Below, piece by piece: positions 1 to 6,764 of a DNA stretch of 22,860 nucleotides. How positions within the stretch are numbered: position 1 is the first letter of the stretch; each line of letters opens with the position of its first letter. This DNA comes from an uncultured archaeon A07HN63 (GTDB lineage: Archaea > Halobacteriota > Halobacteria > Halobacteriales > Haloferacaceae): NCBI GenBank assembly GCA_000496215.1, contig KI543214.1, positions 11,433 through 34,292 of the forward strand, in the 5' to 3' direction. The notes under the pieces were generated by a model. That model worked only from the letters and a program-made list of their open reading frames with translations. It ran no database searches and had not been told where the DNA came from. The translations under genes were made by a program, and so were the position numbers.

Positions 1-567
1 GTATCCGTCAGGTGGCCACGTATGACTCGCTTCACCGATGGCGAGTGTGGCCTCTGCCAGCGCGAGATTACGCCGCGTCGTTTGCCATTCTGTGAGGAGC
101 GCGCCGTGGTCGCTGTCGGCGTCCTCGACATCGAGTTCACGGGCGAATTCTTCAGGTGAACCAACATCGTATTCGTCGCGCCACACCTGTATCTGTGCCT
201 TCATCTCAGCGATGCCAGACGCGATCTCTTCAGGTGTCCGTTCTGCGAGGAGCGACTGTGCGTGTTCAGTGACGATGGCCGTTTCCGACCGGTGGTACTG
301 CGTCGTCTGTTCCTCCTGAGAGGTCACTACTTCCCCGGTGTTCACAAGTGTCCGCAGGTGCTTTCGGGCTGTCGTCGGGGAGACACGGGCCCGGTCGGCG
401 ATTTCCGCTGCCGAGAGCGGATCATAGACCTGCCGGATGACCTCGTGAACACGTTCAAATGGAGTAGTCTGATCAACCCATTCCTCAACCACGACCTCGT
501 TCACGTCACGCTGTTCGGCCCCTCCATCCGCCTGCATTTCGAAGGGTGGTGAGTGTTTGTCAGTCAT
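1..567 (-). CDS. Winged-helix (ArsR-like) transcriptional regulator, 3' end cut off by window edge
   Basis: The reading frame opens at ATG 567 and stays open to base 1, so 189 residues are visible and the C terminus lies outside the window. After an acidic, low-complexity N terminus of about 35 residues, residues ~42-90 form a winged helix-turn-helix. The recognition region reads LSAAEIADRARVSPTTARKH and is followed by a wing ending near EEQTTQYHR. A helical region follows (EEIASGIAEMKAQIQVWRDE), probably for dimerisation. It resembles a haloarchaeal HTH family that I recall as DUF7342; the family number is from memory. A TATA-like element (ATTATTATA, minus strand) is centred about 28 bp upstream, so the mRNA is probably leaderless. 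A 10-bp palindrome (CAATATATTG, 608-617) lies just beyond it and could be an autoregulatory operator. The target genes are unknown. The surrounding DNA is less GC-rich than the rest of the window. Confidence 0.8.
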   Translation of the reverse strand, partial: MTDKHSPPFEMQADGGAEQRDVNEVVVEEWVDQTTPFERVHEVIRQVYDPLSAAEIADRARVSPTTARKHLRTLVNTGEVVTSQEEQTTQYHRSETAIVTEHAQSLLAERTPEEIASGIAEMKAQIQVWRDEYDVGSPEEFARELDVEDADSDHGALLTEWQTTRRNLALAEATLAIGEASHTWPPDGY

Positions 568-590
568 TGTATTCTACAACGTGGAGAAAG

Positions 591-599
591 TATAATAAT
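591..599 (-). promoter_or_regulatory. TATA-like promoter element of the winged-helix gene
   Basis: On the minus strand this reads ATTATTATA, centred about 28 bp before the ATG at 567. That is the usual TATA distance for a leaderless haloarchaeal transcript. Confidence 0.5.
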
Positions 600-642
600 C
601 TGTGGATCAATATATTGTTCTACTGGAGCTGCTCAAACAGGG

Positions 643-912
643 TCAGAATACGCCACTCACAATGATCATACCCATAATCACCAATAACACTACTAGTACA
701 CTTCCGCCAGCTAACGCTGGGTTCTCCATAGCCTTCTGGTGCGGCCCCATGGCTGCGTACTCGCCTTGGAACCTCTCCAGATTCTCCTCCTCATAGAAGT
801 GCTTCGTCGGAAAGGTAAAGCGGCCACATTGTTTGTGACACCTTTCAAACAAAGCTGATCGGCTATCCCCATCCGCGATTGTTGCTCTCAGGTCGAAATA
901 GTAATTTATCAA
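643..912 (-). CDS. Possible small membrane protein, doubtful start (may be a 5'-truncated remnant)
   Basis: This is an 89-codon minus-strand frame. Its composition looks protein-like: an acidic soluble half (RATIADGDSRSALFERC, then EEENLERFQGEYAAMG) followed by one strongly hydrophobic C-terminal helix (GGSVLVVLLVIMGMIIVSG) next to the stop. The only start that keeps the full frame is TTG at 912, which is rare in haloarchaea. An ATG lies two codons earlier but is followed directly by an in-frame TGA, so the 5' end may be damaged. A Cys pair (CHKQC) is visible but is not enough to call a zinc site. I do not recognise the family. The nearby AT-rich, gene-poor setting next to a tRNA is typical of decayed accessory DNA. 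It could equally be non-coding. Confidence 0.4.
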   Translation of the reverse strand: MINYYFDLRATIADGDSRSALFERCHKQCGRFTFPTKHFYEEENLERFQGEYAAMGPHQKAMENPALAGGSVLVVLLVIMGMIIVSGVF

Positions 913-994
913 TCACATCCAACTGGCCAATGATTAACTACTCCCCACACCGACGTGGATGTGCTTGATCGCCCGACGGCAAGGCCACAAAACA

Positions 995-1013
995 AATTCG
1001 TACAGAAAACGAA
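995..1013 (+). repeat. Direct repeat copy 1 (19 bp)
   Basis: The copy reads AATTCGTACAGAAAACGAA. The second copy at 1075-1093 differs at two positions, and the starts are 80 bp apart. The second copy ends exactly where the tRNA-Arg 3' end begins. Confidence 0.6.
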
Positions 1014-1074
1014 TCAAATTAACTCGTAAATCCAGATCGTGGTTATAAGTGATCCACCGCCCTCTTGCGGATGC

Positions 1075-1093
1075 AATTCGCACAGAAAACGGA
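1075..1093 (+). repeat. Direct repeat copy 2 (19 bp), abutting tRNA 3' end
   Basis: The copy reads AATTCGCACAGAAAACGGA and matches copy 1 at 17 of 19 positions. On the tRNA strand it contributes the short T-rich stretch just past the mature 3' end, so at least part of its conservation could reflect transcript termination or 3' processing. Confidence 0.6.
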
Positions 1094-1168
1094 TGGGCGC
1101 TGCAGGATTTGAACCCGCGACAGCGTGGTCCGAAGCCACGTACTCTGTCCAAGCTGAGCTAAGCGCCC
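1094..1168 (-). tRNA. tRNA-Arg (anticodon UCG)
   Basis: The gene is 75 nt and reads GGGCGCT at the 5' end and AGCGCCC plus discriminator A at the 3' end, a perfect 7-bp acceptor stem. The anticodon arm is CGTGG-CTTCGGA-CCACG with a 5-bp perfect stem. Loop positions 34-36 are TCG, which decodes CGA/CGG arginine codons. The T arm contains GGGTTCAAATCC, and the D arm GCTCAGCTTGGACAGAGT keeps the two G residues. No CCA is encoded, as is usual in haloarchaea, and no intron is present. The 3' end faces the AT-rich left part of the window. The T and acceptor arms at the 3' end are the usual target of archaeal tyrosine integrases. Confidence 0.95.
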
Positions 1169-1252
1169 GCACCCGCTGATTCCAAAGCTCGAATAATAAG
1201 GGCGTCGGTCTGGCCGCAGGCGGCCCGGCTGTGGGTGGCCACAATTCGCCTG

Positions 1253-1260
1253 CTTTATGA
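1253..1260 (+). promoter_or_regulatory. TATA-like element of the UbiA prenyltransferase gene
   Basis: CTTTATGA is centred about 27 bp before ATG 1283. It fixes that ATG as the start of a leaderless transcript rather than the in-frame upstream ATG at 1235. Confidence 0.5.
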
Positions 1261-1282
1261 GTGCTACCACTCACCCACCCGT

Positions 1283-2125
1283 ATGGTATCGCTCCCGCTG
1301 CGAGCGTGGCTGGAACTCACGCGACCGGGCAACGCCGTCGCGGCTGGCGTGCTCACCTTCACCGGCGCGTTCGTCAGTGGCGGCGTTACCACCGGACCAC
1401 TGGCCGTCACGGCGGCCGTCGTCGCCACAGTGGCCGCCACCGGCGGGGGCAACGCGATCAACGATTACTTCGACCGCGAGATCGACGCCGTCAACCAGCC
1501 CGACCGGCCGATCCCCCGCGGGGCGGTGTCACCACGGGAAGCCCTCGGCGTCAGTATCGCGCTGTTCGCTATCGCCACTGTCGCCGCGCTGACGCTGCCA
1601 CGGGTCGCTATCGGCATCGCTGTGGTCAACCTGCTGGCACTGATCGCCTACACCGAACTGTTCAAAGGGCGGCCGGCGATCGGGAACGTGCTTGTCGCCT
1701 ATCTGACCGGCAGTGCGTTTCTCTTCGGTGGCGCGGCCGTTGGTGAGCCGCGTGGTGCTGGCGTGCTGTTCCTGCTGGCGGCCGTCGCCACCCTGACCCG
1801 GGAGATCGTCAAGGATGTCGAAGATATCACCGGCGACCGCGAGGAAGGGTTGCGAACGCTCCCGATCGTTATCGGCCGTCGAACGGCGCTGTGGATCGCC
1901 GTCGTGGTCATCCTCGTGGCGGTCGCCGCGAGCGCGATCCCCTACACAGCGGGGACGTTCGGCGTGCCGTATCTGCTCGTGGTCCTCCCGGCCGATGCGG
2001 TGATGCTCTGGGCGGCTGGTCAATCGTTTCAGCGTCCCACGCGCAGCCAGCGGTGGCTCAAACGCGGGATGTTTCTCGCCGCCGCCGCCTTCGTGGTCGG
2101 TCGGGCGACCGTCGTACTGGGATAA
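1283..2125 (+). CDS. ubiA: Digeranylgeranylglyceryl phosphate synthase (UbiA family)
   Basis: This integral-membrane prenyltransferase is predicted to add the second geranylgeranyl chain to geranylgeranylglyceryl phosphate (EC 2.5.1.42), the second ether-bond step of archaeal membrane lipid synthesis. The protein is 280 aa from ATG 1283, a normal length for the family. The first Asp-rich motif NDYFDREID is at residues 60-68, and its context NQPDRPIPRG is diagnostic of UbiA proteins. The second is DVEDITGDREEG near residue 180. Eight or nine hydrophobic helices are readable across the protein. The frame extends upstream to an ATG at 1235, but the TATA-like box lies inside that extension and the extra residues are not family-like, so 1283 is preferred. 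The homologous bacterial UbiA enzymes act on quinone or heme precursors. The archaeal setting favours lipid synthesis here, but menaquinone prenylation is an alternative. Confidence 0.85.
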   Translation: MVSLPLRAWLELTRPGNAVAAGVLTFTGAFVSGGVTTGPLAVTAAVVATVAATGGGNAINDYFDREIDAVNQPDRPIPRGAVSPREALGVSIALFAIATVAALTLPRVAIGIAVVNLLALIAYTELFKGRPAIGNVLVAYLTGSAFLFGGAAVGEPRGAGVLFLLAAVATLTREIVKDVEDITGDREEGLRTLPIVIGRRTALWIAVVVILVAVAASAIPYTAGTFGVPYLLVVLPADAVMLWAAGQSFQRPTRSQRWLKRGMFLAAAAFVVGRATVVLG

Positions 2126-2206
2126 CGGTACGACGCAGAGACACTGATCGACAGACCGAGACGGACCGCCGGTGGCTCTTTGTCGCTCGACACTGACCAC
2201 ACGGGT

Positions 2207-2632
2207 ATGCCAGTTACCGATGACGACGCCATCCGCGAGGTACTCCAGCTCGAATCGATTGCGGTCGTCGGCTGCTCGACGACACAGGGTAAGGCCGCCC
2301 ACGAGATTCCGGGGTATCTCCAGCAACGCGGCTACGAGATTCATCCTGTCAACCCCTACGCGGACCACGTCCTCGGCAATGCGGCCGTCGATTCGCTCGC
2401 CGATGTCGAGGCGTCAATCGATCTCGTCAACGTGTTCCGGCCGAGCGAGGAGGTCGCCGGCATCGTCGACGAGGCGCTCGCTCGCCACGACTCCGAGGGC
2501 GATATCGACGCGCTCTGGCTCCAGCTCGGCATCACCGACGACGAGGCACTCGCCGAGGCCGACGCCGCCGGACTGACCACGGTACAAGATCGGTGTATGA
2601 AGGTCGAGCATCAGCGGTTACTGGACGGGTAA
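2207..2632 (+). CDS. CoA-binding domain protein (YccU-like)
   Basis: This is a small Rossmann-fold protein of 141 aa from ATG 2207. The frame can be extended to a TTG at 2180, but that is less likely. The N-terminal segment ESIAVVGCSTTQGKAAHEIP matches the nucleotide-binding turn of the CoA_binding_2 family. It is followed by the typical YLQQRGYEIHPVNPYAD segment and a C-terminal DRCMKVEHQRLL motif that is well conserved in these proteins. The family is known to bind CoA in vitro, but its cellular role is not settled. It lies about 80 bp downstream of the UbiA gene on the same strand, so co-transcription is possible. Nothing visible shows acyl-CoA synthetase activity, and the protein is just the single domain. 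Confidence 0.8.
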   Translation: MPVTDDDAIREVLQLESIAVVGCSTTQGKAAHEIPGYLQQRGYEIHPVNPYADHVLGNAAVDSLADVEASIDLVNVFRPSEEVAGIVDEALARHDSEGDIDALWLQLGITDDEALAEADAAGLTTVQDRCMKVEHQRLLDG

Positions 2633-2664
2633 AGCAGCGACGAACGGAATAACCGGGGCCTCGT

Positions 2665-3033
2665 TCACCCGCTCGTTTCGGAAGGTGCGGTGCTGTCGTC
2701 GGCTGTGTCGGTGTCGTCGGCTGCGTCGGTGTTGCTGGCAGCATTGTCGGCAGGCTGCGCCTCGGCTTCCTCGTCTGTCGCAGCACCCCCACCACTGATA
2801 TCGGCGTTATCGATCACGGTTTCAGTGTCCACATCTAGTTCGTCGCCGATAGCTTCCAGCAGCGCGCGCTGTTCGGCGAGCTCGGATTCCAGCGACTGGA
2901 CGCGTTCGCTGGTTTCGTCGACGGTCTGCTTCGTGGCGTCGACCTCCGTCCGCAAGGCTTTGAGGCGGCCATACATCTGCTCGGCGGTGTCGGCCAGCGT
3001 CTGAATTTTCTTGGCCGTATCTCCGAATCCCAT
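2665..3033 (-). CDS. Coiled-coil protein, DUF5798-like
   Basis: This is a 122-aa haloarchaeal protein from ATG 3033; a GTG at 3042 would add three residues. Residues ~3-60 form a long amphipathic helix (AKKIQTLADTAEQMYGRLK, then VDETSERVQSLESELAEQR) predicted to be a coiled coil. The remainder is a disordered acidic tail built from Ala, Asp, Thr and Ser (TDAADDTDTADD). This architecture matches the haloarchaeal family I recall as DUF5798; its function is unknown. It converges on the CoA-binding gene and is divergent from surE. The tail is low-complexity, so its DNA shows short GTCGGTGT-type repeats that are a codon effect rather than a separate element. Confidence 0.75.
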   Translation of the reverse strand: MGFGDTAKKIQTLADTAEQMYGRLKALRTEVDATKQTVDETSERVQSLESELAEQRALLEAIGDELDVDTETVIDNADISGGGAATDEEAEAQPADNAASNTDAADDTDTADDSTAPSETSG

Positions 3034-3095
3034 ACGTACCACTCAGCGTCGCGCCTTGTCTGTATTGTGGTTGGGGGCGCCGCGAGCCGACGGAG

Positions 3096-3102
3096 TATTT
3101 TT
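3096..3102 (+). promoter_or_regulatory. TATA-like element of surE
   Basis: TATTTTT is centred about 28 bp before ATG 3127, at the spacing expected for a leaderless transcript. Confidence 0.4.
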
Positions 3103-3126
3103 CGTGCTGCCGCCGTGAAGGAATGT

Positions 3127-3942
3127 ATGGACGCGCCGCGCATTCTGTTGACGAATGACGACGGGATCGACAGCGTCGGGTTTCAGGCCCTCTACGATGG
3201 GCTGTCGAGTCTCGGCGATGTCGTCGCCGTCGCGCCGGCTGACGATCAGAGCGCCGTCGGTCGCACGGTCTCCGATGCCGTCGAACTCAGTGATCACGAG
3301 CTCGGATATGCGGTCCACGGCACGCCGGTCGACTGCGTGATCGCCGGACTCAGCTCGATCTGTCCTGATGCTGATCTCGTTGTCTCGGGCTGCAACAAGG
3401 GCGCGAACCTCGGTGCGTACGTCCTCGGTCGGTCCGGCACCGTCAGCGCGGCCGTCGAGGCGGCGTTTTTCGGTCTGCCTGCGATCTCGGTGTCGCTCTA
3501 CATCGAGGGCGGCGACGACTGGGAATCGTTGGCGACCGAGCCGGGGGATTTCGCGGCGGCGCGGGCGGCAACGACACATCTCGTCGAGCGAGCGACCACG
3601 GACGGCGTGTTCGACGCAGCCGACTATCTCAACGTGAACGTCCCGTACCGCGAGAACGCCGGTGTCGGTGGGCCACTGGAGATGCGCGTGACGCAGCCGT
3701 CGACGCGCTACGAGATGGGTGCCGAGCGGAACGGAACCGACGAGATCGCACTCACAGACGGTATCTGGGAGCAGATGCGCGGTGACGATGTCGACGATCC
3801 AATCGGCACCGACCGTCGCGCGGTTGCCGACGGCGAGATCAGTGTCTCGCCGCTGACCGCGCCGCACTCGACACAGCATCACGAGGCGCTAGACGAGATT
3901 GCGGCCACCTTCACGGCGACGGTGACAGCCGAGGAAAACTAG
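3127..3942 (+). CDS. surE: 5'/3'-nucleotidase SurE
   Basis: This metal-dependent nucleoside monophosphate phosphatase (EC 3.1.3.5) is involved in nucleotide salvage and survival. The protein is 271 aa from ATG 3127. The N terminus carries the SurE signature ILLTNDDGID at residues 6-15, in which the paired Asp residues bind the metal. It is followed by VVAVAPADDQSAVGRTVS and VSGCNKGANLG, both classical SurE active-site loops. The conserved GTPVDC segment is also present. The start is chosen because the motif normally begins within a few residues of the N terminus and because of the upstream TATA-like box; the frame runs 20 codons further upstream. The gene converges tail to tail with the thioredoxin-reductase-like gene, with only 10 bp between stops. 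Confidence 0.93.
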   Translation: MDAPRILLTNDDGIDSVGFQALYDGLSSLGDVVAVAPADDQSAVGRTVSDAVELSDHELGYAVHGTPVDCVIAGLSSICPDADLVVSGCNKGANLGAYVLGRSGTVSAAVEAAFFGLPAISVSLYIEGGDDWESLATEPGDFAAARAATTHLVERATTDGVFDAADYLNVNVPYRENAGVGGPLEMRVTQPSTRYEMGAERNGTDEIALTDGIWEQMRGDDVDDPIGTDRRAVADGEISVSPLTAPHSTQHHEALDEIAATFTATVTAEEN

Positions 3943-3952
3943 GCGTCGTCGA

Positions 3953-5032
3953 TCAGTCGTCGGATTCCGCGGCCGCCGCCCCGGAGCCCGAGGCTGCGGC
4001 AGCCTGCTTGCGATCCAGTTCGTCGAGGTAATCGTCGGCGTCGAGTGCGGCCTGGACACCCATTCCCGCGGCTGTTGCGGCCTGCTGGTAGTGAAAGTCG
4101 ACCACGTCGCCCGCGCCGAACAGTCCCGCGACACCCGTTTTCGTCTGGCCGGCGCCACGGCCACCCTCGGTCAGGAGATACCCCTCGTCGTCGGTCTCGA
4201 CGCCGATACCCTCCAGATACTCCGTGTTCGGCGTGTGGCCGATAGCGTAGAACACCGCGCCCGCGTCGAACTCGAATTCGTCTGTCTCGGGGTCGTCGAG
4301 TTTCTCGGTCGGGTGTCCCTCCGGATGTGAGACCATCGTCACGTGGTCGATTCCGTCTTCCTGTGTGCCGTGAAGCTCGGTTACTTCGGTGTTTCGCATG
4401 ATCTCGACCTCGCCCTCGTCGACCTTGTCCATGATTCGGTCGACCCACACGTCTTCGGCGCGGAACCCCTCGCGGCGGTGGACGATGTAGACCGTCGAGG
4501 CGAACTTCGTGAGGAAGTGTGCCTCCTCCATCGCGGCGTCACCGCCGCCGACGACGACGATCTCCTCGTCGCGGAAGAACGCGCCGTCACAGGTCGCACA
4601 CGTCGAGAGGCCCCAGCCCATCAACTCGTCTTCGCCCGGAATCCCGAGCGTTCGCGCGCTCGCCCCGGAGGCGGCGATCACCGCGTCAGCCGTATACACC
4701 GTGTCGTCGCCAAGAGTAATCCGGAACTGCCGGTCGGCTCCCTCGCCCTCGACTGTGACATCATCGAGAACGCCGTTTTCGATCTCGGTGCCGAACTTCC
4801 GGGCCTGTTCCTTCATCTCGTTGATGAGATCAGGGCCGGAGATGCCCTCGGGGAAGCCGGGGTAGTTTTCGACGTCGGTGGTGAGCGTGAGCTGGCCGCC
4901 GGGTTCGTCACCCTCTAGGACGAGGGGTTCGTGGTTCGAGCGGGCGGCGTAGATGGCCGCTGACAGTCCGGCGATGCCGCTGCCGGCGATCACGAGCCGC
5001 CGGTGCTCGTCGACTGAGGTGTCTACAGACAT
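3953..5032 (-). CDS. trxB: Thioredoxin reductase-like FAD/NAD(P) oxidoreductase
   Basis: This is a flavoprotein disulfide reductase of 359 aa. An FAD-binding Rossmann motif, GSGIAGLSAA, lies at residues 17-26, followed by GGQLTLTTDVENYPGFPEG, the standard TrxB segment. The redox pair is CATC at residues 145-148 and the next residue is Asp, as in TrxB. The NAD(P)-binding motif is VVVGGGDAAMEEA at ~159-171, with HRREGFRA about 20 residues later; the basic residues there suggest NADPH use. The C-terminal FAD motif FGAGDVVD is present. A short Ala/Gly-rich acidic tail ends the protein and looks like a disordered extension. Thioredoxin is the likely substrate, but haloarchaea carry several paralogues, some acting on other disulfide partners, so the exact partner is uncertain. 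Confidence 0.88.
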   Translation of the reverse strand: MSVDTSVDEHRRLVIAGSGIAGLSAAIYAARSNHEPLVLEGDEPGGQLTLTTDVENYPGFPEGISGPDLINEMKEQARKFGTEIENGVLDDVTVEGEGADRQFRITLGDDTVYTADAVIAASGASARTLGIPGEDELMGWGLSTCATCDGAFFRDEEIVVVGGGDAAMEEAHFLTKFASTVYIVHRREGFRAEDVWVDRIMDKVDEGEVEIMRNTEVTELHGTQEDGIDHVTMVSHPEGHPTEKLDDPETDEFEFDAGAVFYAIGHTPNTEYLEGIGVETDDEGYLLTEGGRGAGQTKTGVAGLFGAGDVVDFHYQQAATAAGMGVQAALDADDYLDELDRKQAAAASGSGAAAAESDD

Positions 5033-5174
5033 ACGTACCTGTAGGCACAGGGGCCGTATGTAGATTGCGTGTTCTGTCGTCGCCGATGCAAACCCGGATG
5101 ACGACCGGTATCAACAGCAACAGTTTATGCCGACGCGTCGGTGGCGACGATTCGTTTCGATGCGTCGATGCTGG

Positions 5175-5573
5175 CTACAGCAGGTCGAGCAACTCCTCGT
5201 GGTCGTCGACCTCGTCGGTGACATCGGTGTAGATGGCAAAGCCACTCTCGTCACCATACGGGATGCCACGGTAGAGAAACGTTTTCTCGCCGTCGGCGGC
5301 CGCACGCGTGACGAAAGCCACGTTCGATTTACCCTCGGCCGTCCGTTCGTCGAACTGCTGGGCTTCGGCCTCGCGGTCAGCGGGGACGATGAGGTCGTTG
5401 AGTGGGAGACCGATCACGCGCTTCATGTCGGGACTGAAGATGTCCCGGAAGGCGTGGTTGGCGTCGACGATAATCGGCTCGCCACTCTCGATCTCGAACT
5501 TGACGACGGCGTCGTCGATACTGTGCAATAGCTGTCCGAACTGGGTGACAAACTGACTGGATGTCGCGGTCAT
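5175..5573 (-). CDS. Single PAS-domain sensor protein
   Basis: This is a 132-aa protein from ATG 5573, essentially one PAS domain. It has an initial helix (SSQFVTQFGQLLHSIDDAV), the core strand and helix region (IIVDANHAFRDIFSPDMKRVIG), the PAS connector LNDLIVPADREAEA, and a final strand FAIYTDVTDEVDD. No kinase, HTH or other output domain is attached, so it probably acts through a partner or as a stand-alone dimer. The ligand cannot be predicted. The frame remains open upstream of 5573, but that stretch (PHPQSSPAFLPSS) is not PAS-like. TATA-like sequences sit about 60 nt upstream (5632-5638), so this gene may have a short leader rich in pyrimidines. It lies downstream of the frameshifted USP gene on the same strand, with a 219-bp AT-rich gap. 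Confidence 0.75.
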   Translation of the reverse strand: MTATSSQFVTQFGQLLHSIDDAVVKFEIESGEPIIVDANHAFRDIFSPDMKRVIGLPLNDLIVPADREAEAQQFDERTAEGKSNVAFVTRAAADGEKTFLYRGIPYGDESGFAIYTDVTDEVDDHEELLDLL

Positions 5574-5792
5574 GATGGAGGAGGGGAGGAAAGCGGGGGA
5601 TGACTGTGGGTGGGGTGCCTTATCGGCAAGAGAATATACTCGGGAGAGAGTAATAAGTTTTCCGCTGATTCCTACATGATTGTGCAGTAGTTTTCGATGA
5701 AAGACTATGATAGACAAGCTACAGCTAATACAAATCAGTTTCTGTCAAGCTATCGCTACAGACAGACAGTTTTCATCGGATACCGCTCTCGA

Positions 5793-6613
5793 TCACGGCT
5801 GCTGTGCGTGCGCGACGACGATTGGTGCGTCAGCGTCGTCCTGCACCTCGGTCGCCGTCGACCCAAAGACGAACCGTTCCAGCGGGCTCACCGTCGGGGC
5901 ACCCATCACGGTCAGATCGTAGTACGTCGACTGCTCGGTGATCGCGTCGGCCGCACTCGACGCCTCGTAGAGCCAGGTATCGCTCTCCTCGTACTCCAGT
6001 CCCTCGGAGGCCCTGTCGAGGATCTGCTGGCCGCGTTGCCGCCCAGACTCGCTTCCGTCCTCGACGACGTGAAACAGGTCGATCGCAGCGTCGTTGGCGG
6101 CGGCGATTGCCGTCGCCGCCTCGACGGCCAGTTTGCTGTGTCGCCCGCCGGCCACGGGGACGAGGATCGACGCGATGGGTTCGACGGCCCCGCGGCCATC
6201 GACGGTCAGGACATCGGTTTCGGCGGCCAGCCGCTCGGCCATGCTGGCCCGGAGGTCGGAGAGAATGTCGTTCCGGACTCCCGTTCCATTACCAGCACCG
6301 AGGGATCCTGCTGGCTGACGATCGGCTGAATGGTGTTCGATGTCTCGAGCAGCGTTGCGCCGATACTATGTGAGTCACGATGGCTGCTTGGGAGTGGAAG
6401 CATCGCCTCGGTTGACTCCCCGACATCCACTGATTCAGTCAGCAGTAACTCCGCGTCCCGATCAGTGGCGATAGCGTTAGCGACAGCCGCCGCCCGTACG
6501 CGAGCCGTCTCATCTGTACTGATCGGTCCCAGCAGACATGGGCCATATTCGCCGTTCATCGTTCCGGGTGCCCGGACCGCGAACATACTATCTGGTCGTC
6601 CCCCATCGGACAT
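5793..6613 (-). pseudogene. Universal stress protein with two USP domains, broken by a -1 frameshift
   Basis: Two minus-strand frames together make one protein of about 273 aa. The first frame (ATG 6613) carries the N-terminal USP half through PSVLVMERESG. It then turns into an unlike tail (TTFSPTSGPAWPSG) and stops at 6206. The second frame continues the family sequence as NDILSDLRASMAERLAAET, then a second USP domain beginning ASILVPVAGGRHSKLAVEAA and ending with GAPTVSPLERFVFGSTATEV. Restoring one base at the GG pair at 6273-6274 fuses them, and the total span (821 nt) is one base short of a multiple of three. Double-USP proteins of this kind are common in haloarchaea, alone or fused to amino-acid transporters. 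Here no transporter domain is attached. The break could be a sequencing error or a real mutation. If the second half is made alone, it would start at ATG 6242. Confidence 0.8.
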
Positions 6614-6764
6614 AAATCACCGTGACGTTTGGCGAAAAATGATGCTCAGGCTACAGTTATAATGCTGTGATAAAACAACTATACAGACGCGAGGATATCG
6701 CTAGCCGGGAGCATGAAATCTCCAGTCGAAACAATGGGGGCAAAGCGGAGAGTTGGATTACGTC

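Larger units (their letters stand above)
913..1093. other. AT-rich intergenic stretch downstream of tRNA-Arg
   Basis: No convincing gene is visible. The stretch holds the two copies of a 19-bp direct repeat described separately. It is clearly less GC-rich than the DNA to the right of the tRNA. Confidence 0.5.

Noticed and set aside
262..552. Plus-strand 96-codon frame at the left edge
   Set aside because: Antisense to the winged-helix gene, whose HTH motif and promoter are clear.
602..796. Plus-strand 64-codon frame opposite the small membrane ORF
   Set aside because: No coherent composition; the minus-strand frame has the better protein character, though that one is itself doubtful.
995..1093. 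attL/attR pair of an integrated element
   Set aside because: The repeat lies outside the tRNA and copies no tRNA sequence; 80 bp between copies is too short for an element.
1529..2368. Long minus-strand open frame opposite the UbiA and CoA-binding genes
   Set aside because: It spans two genes and their spacer, is Arg/Asp-rich, has no motif, and is explained by GC bias at the wobble position.
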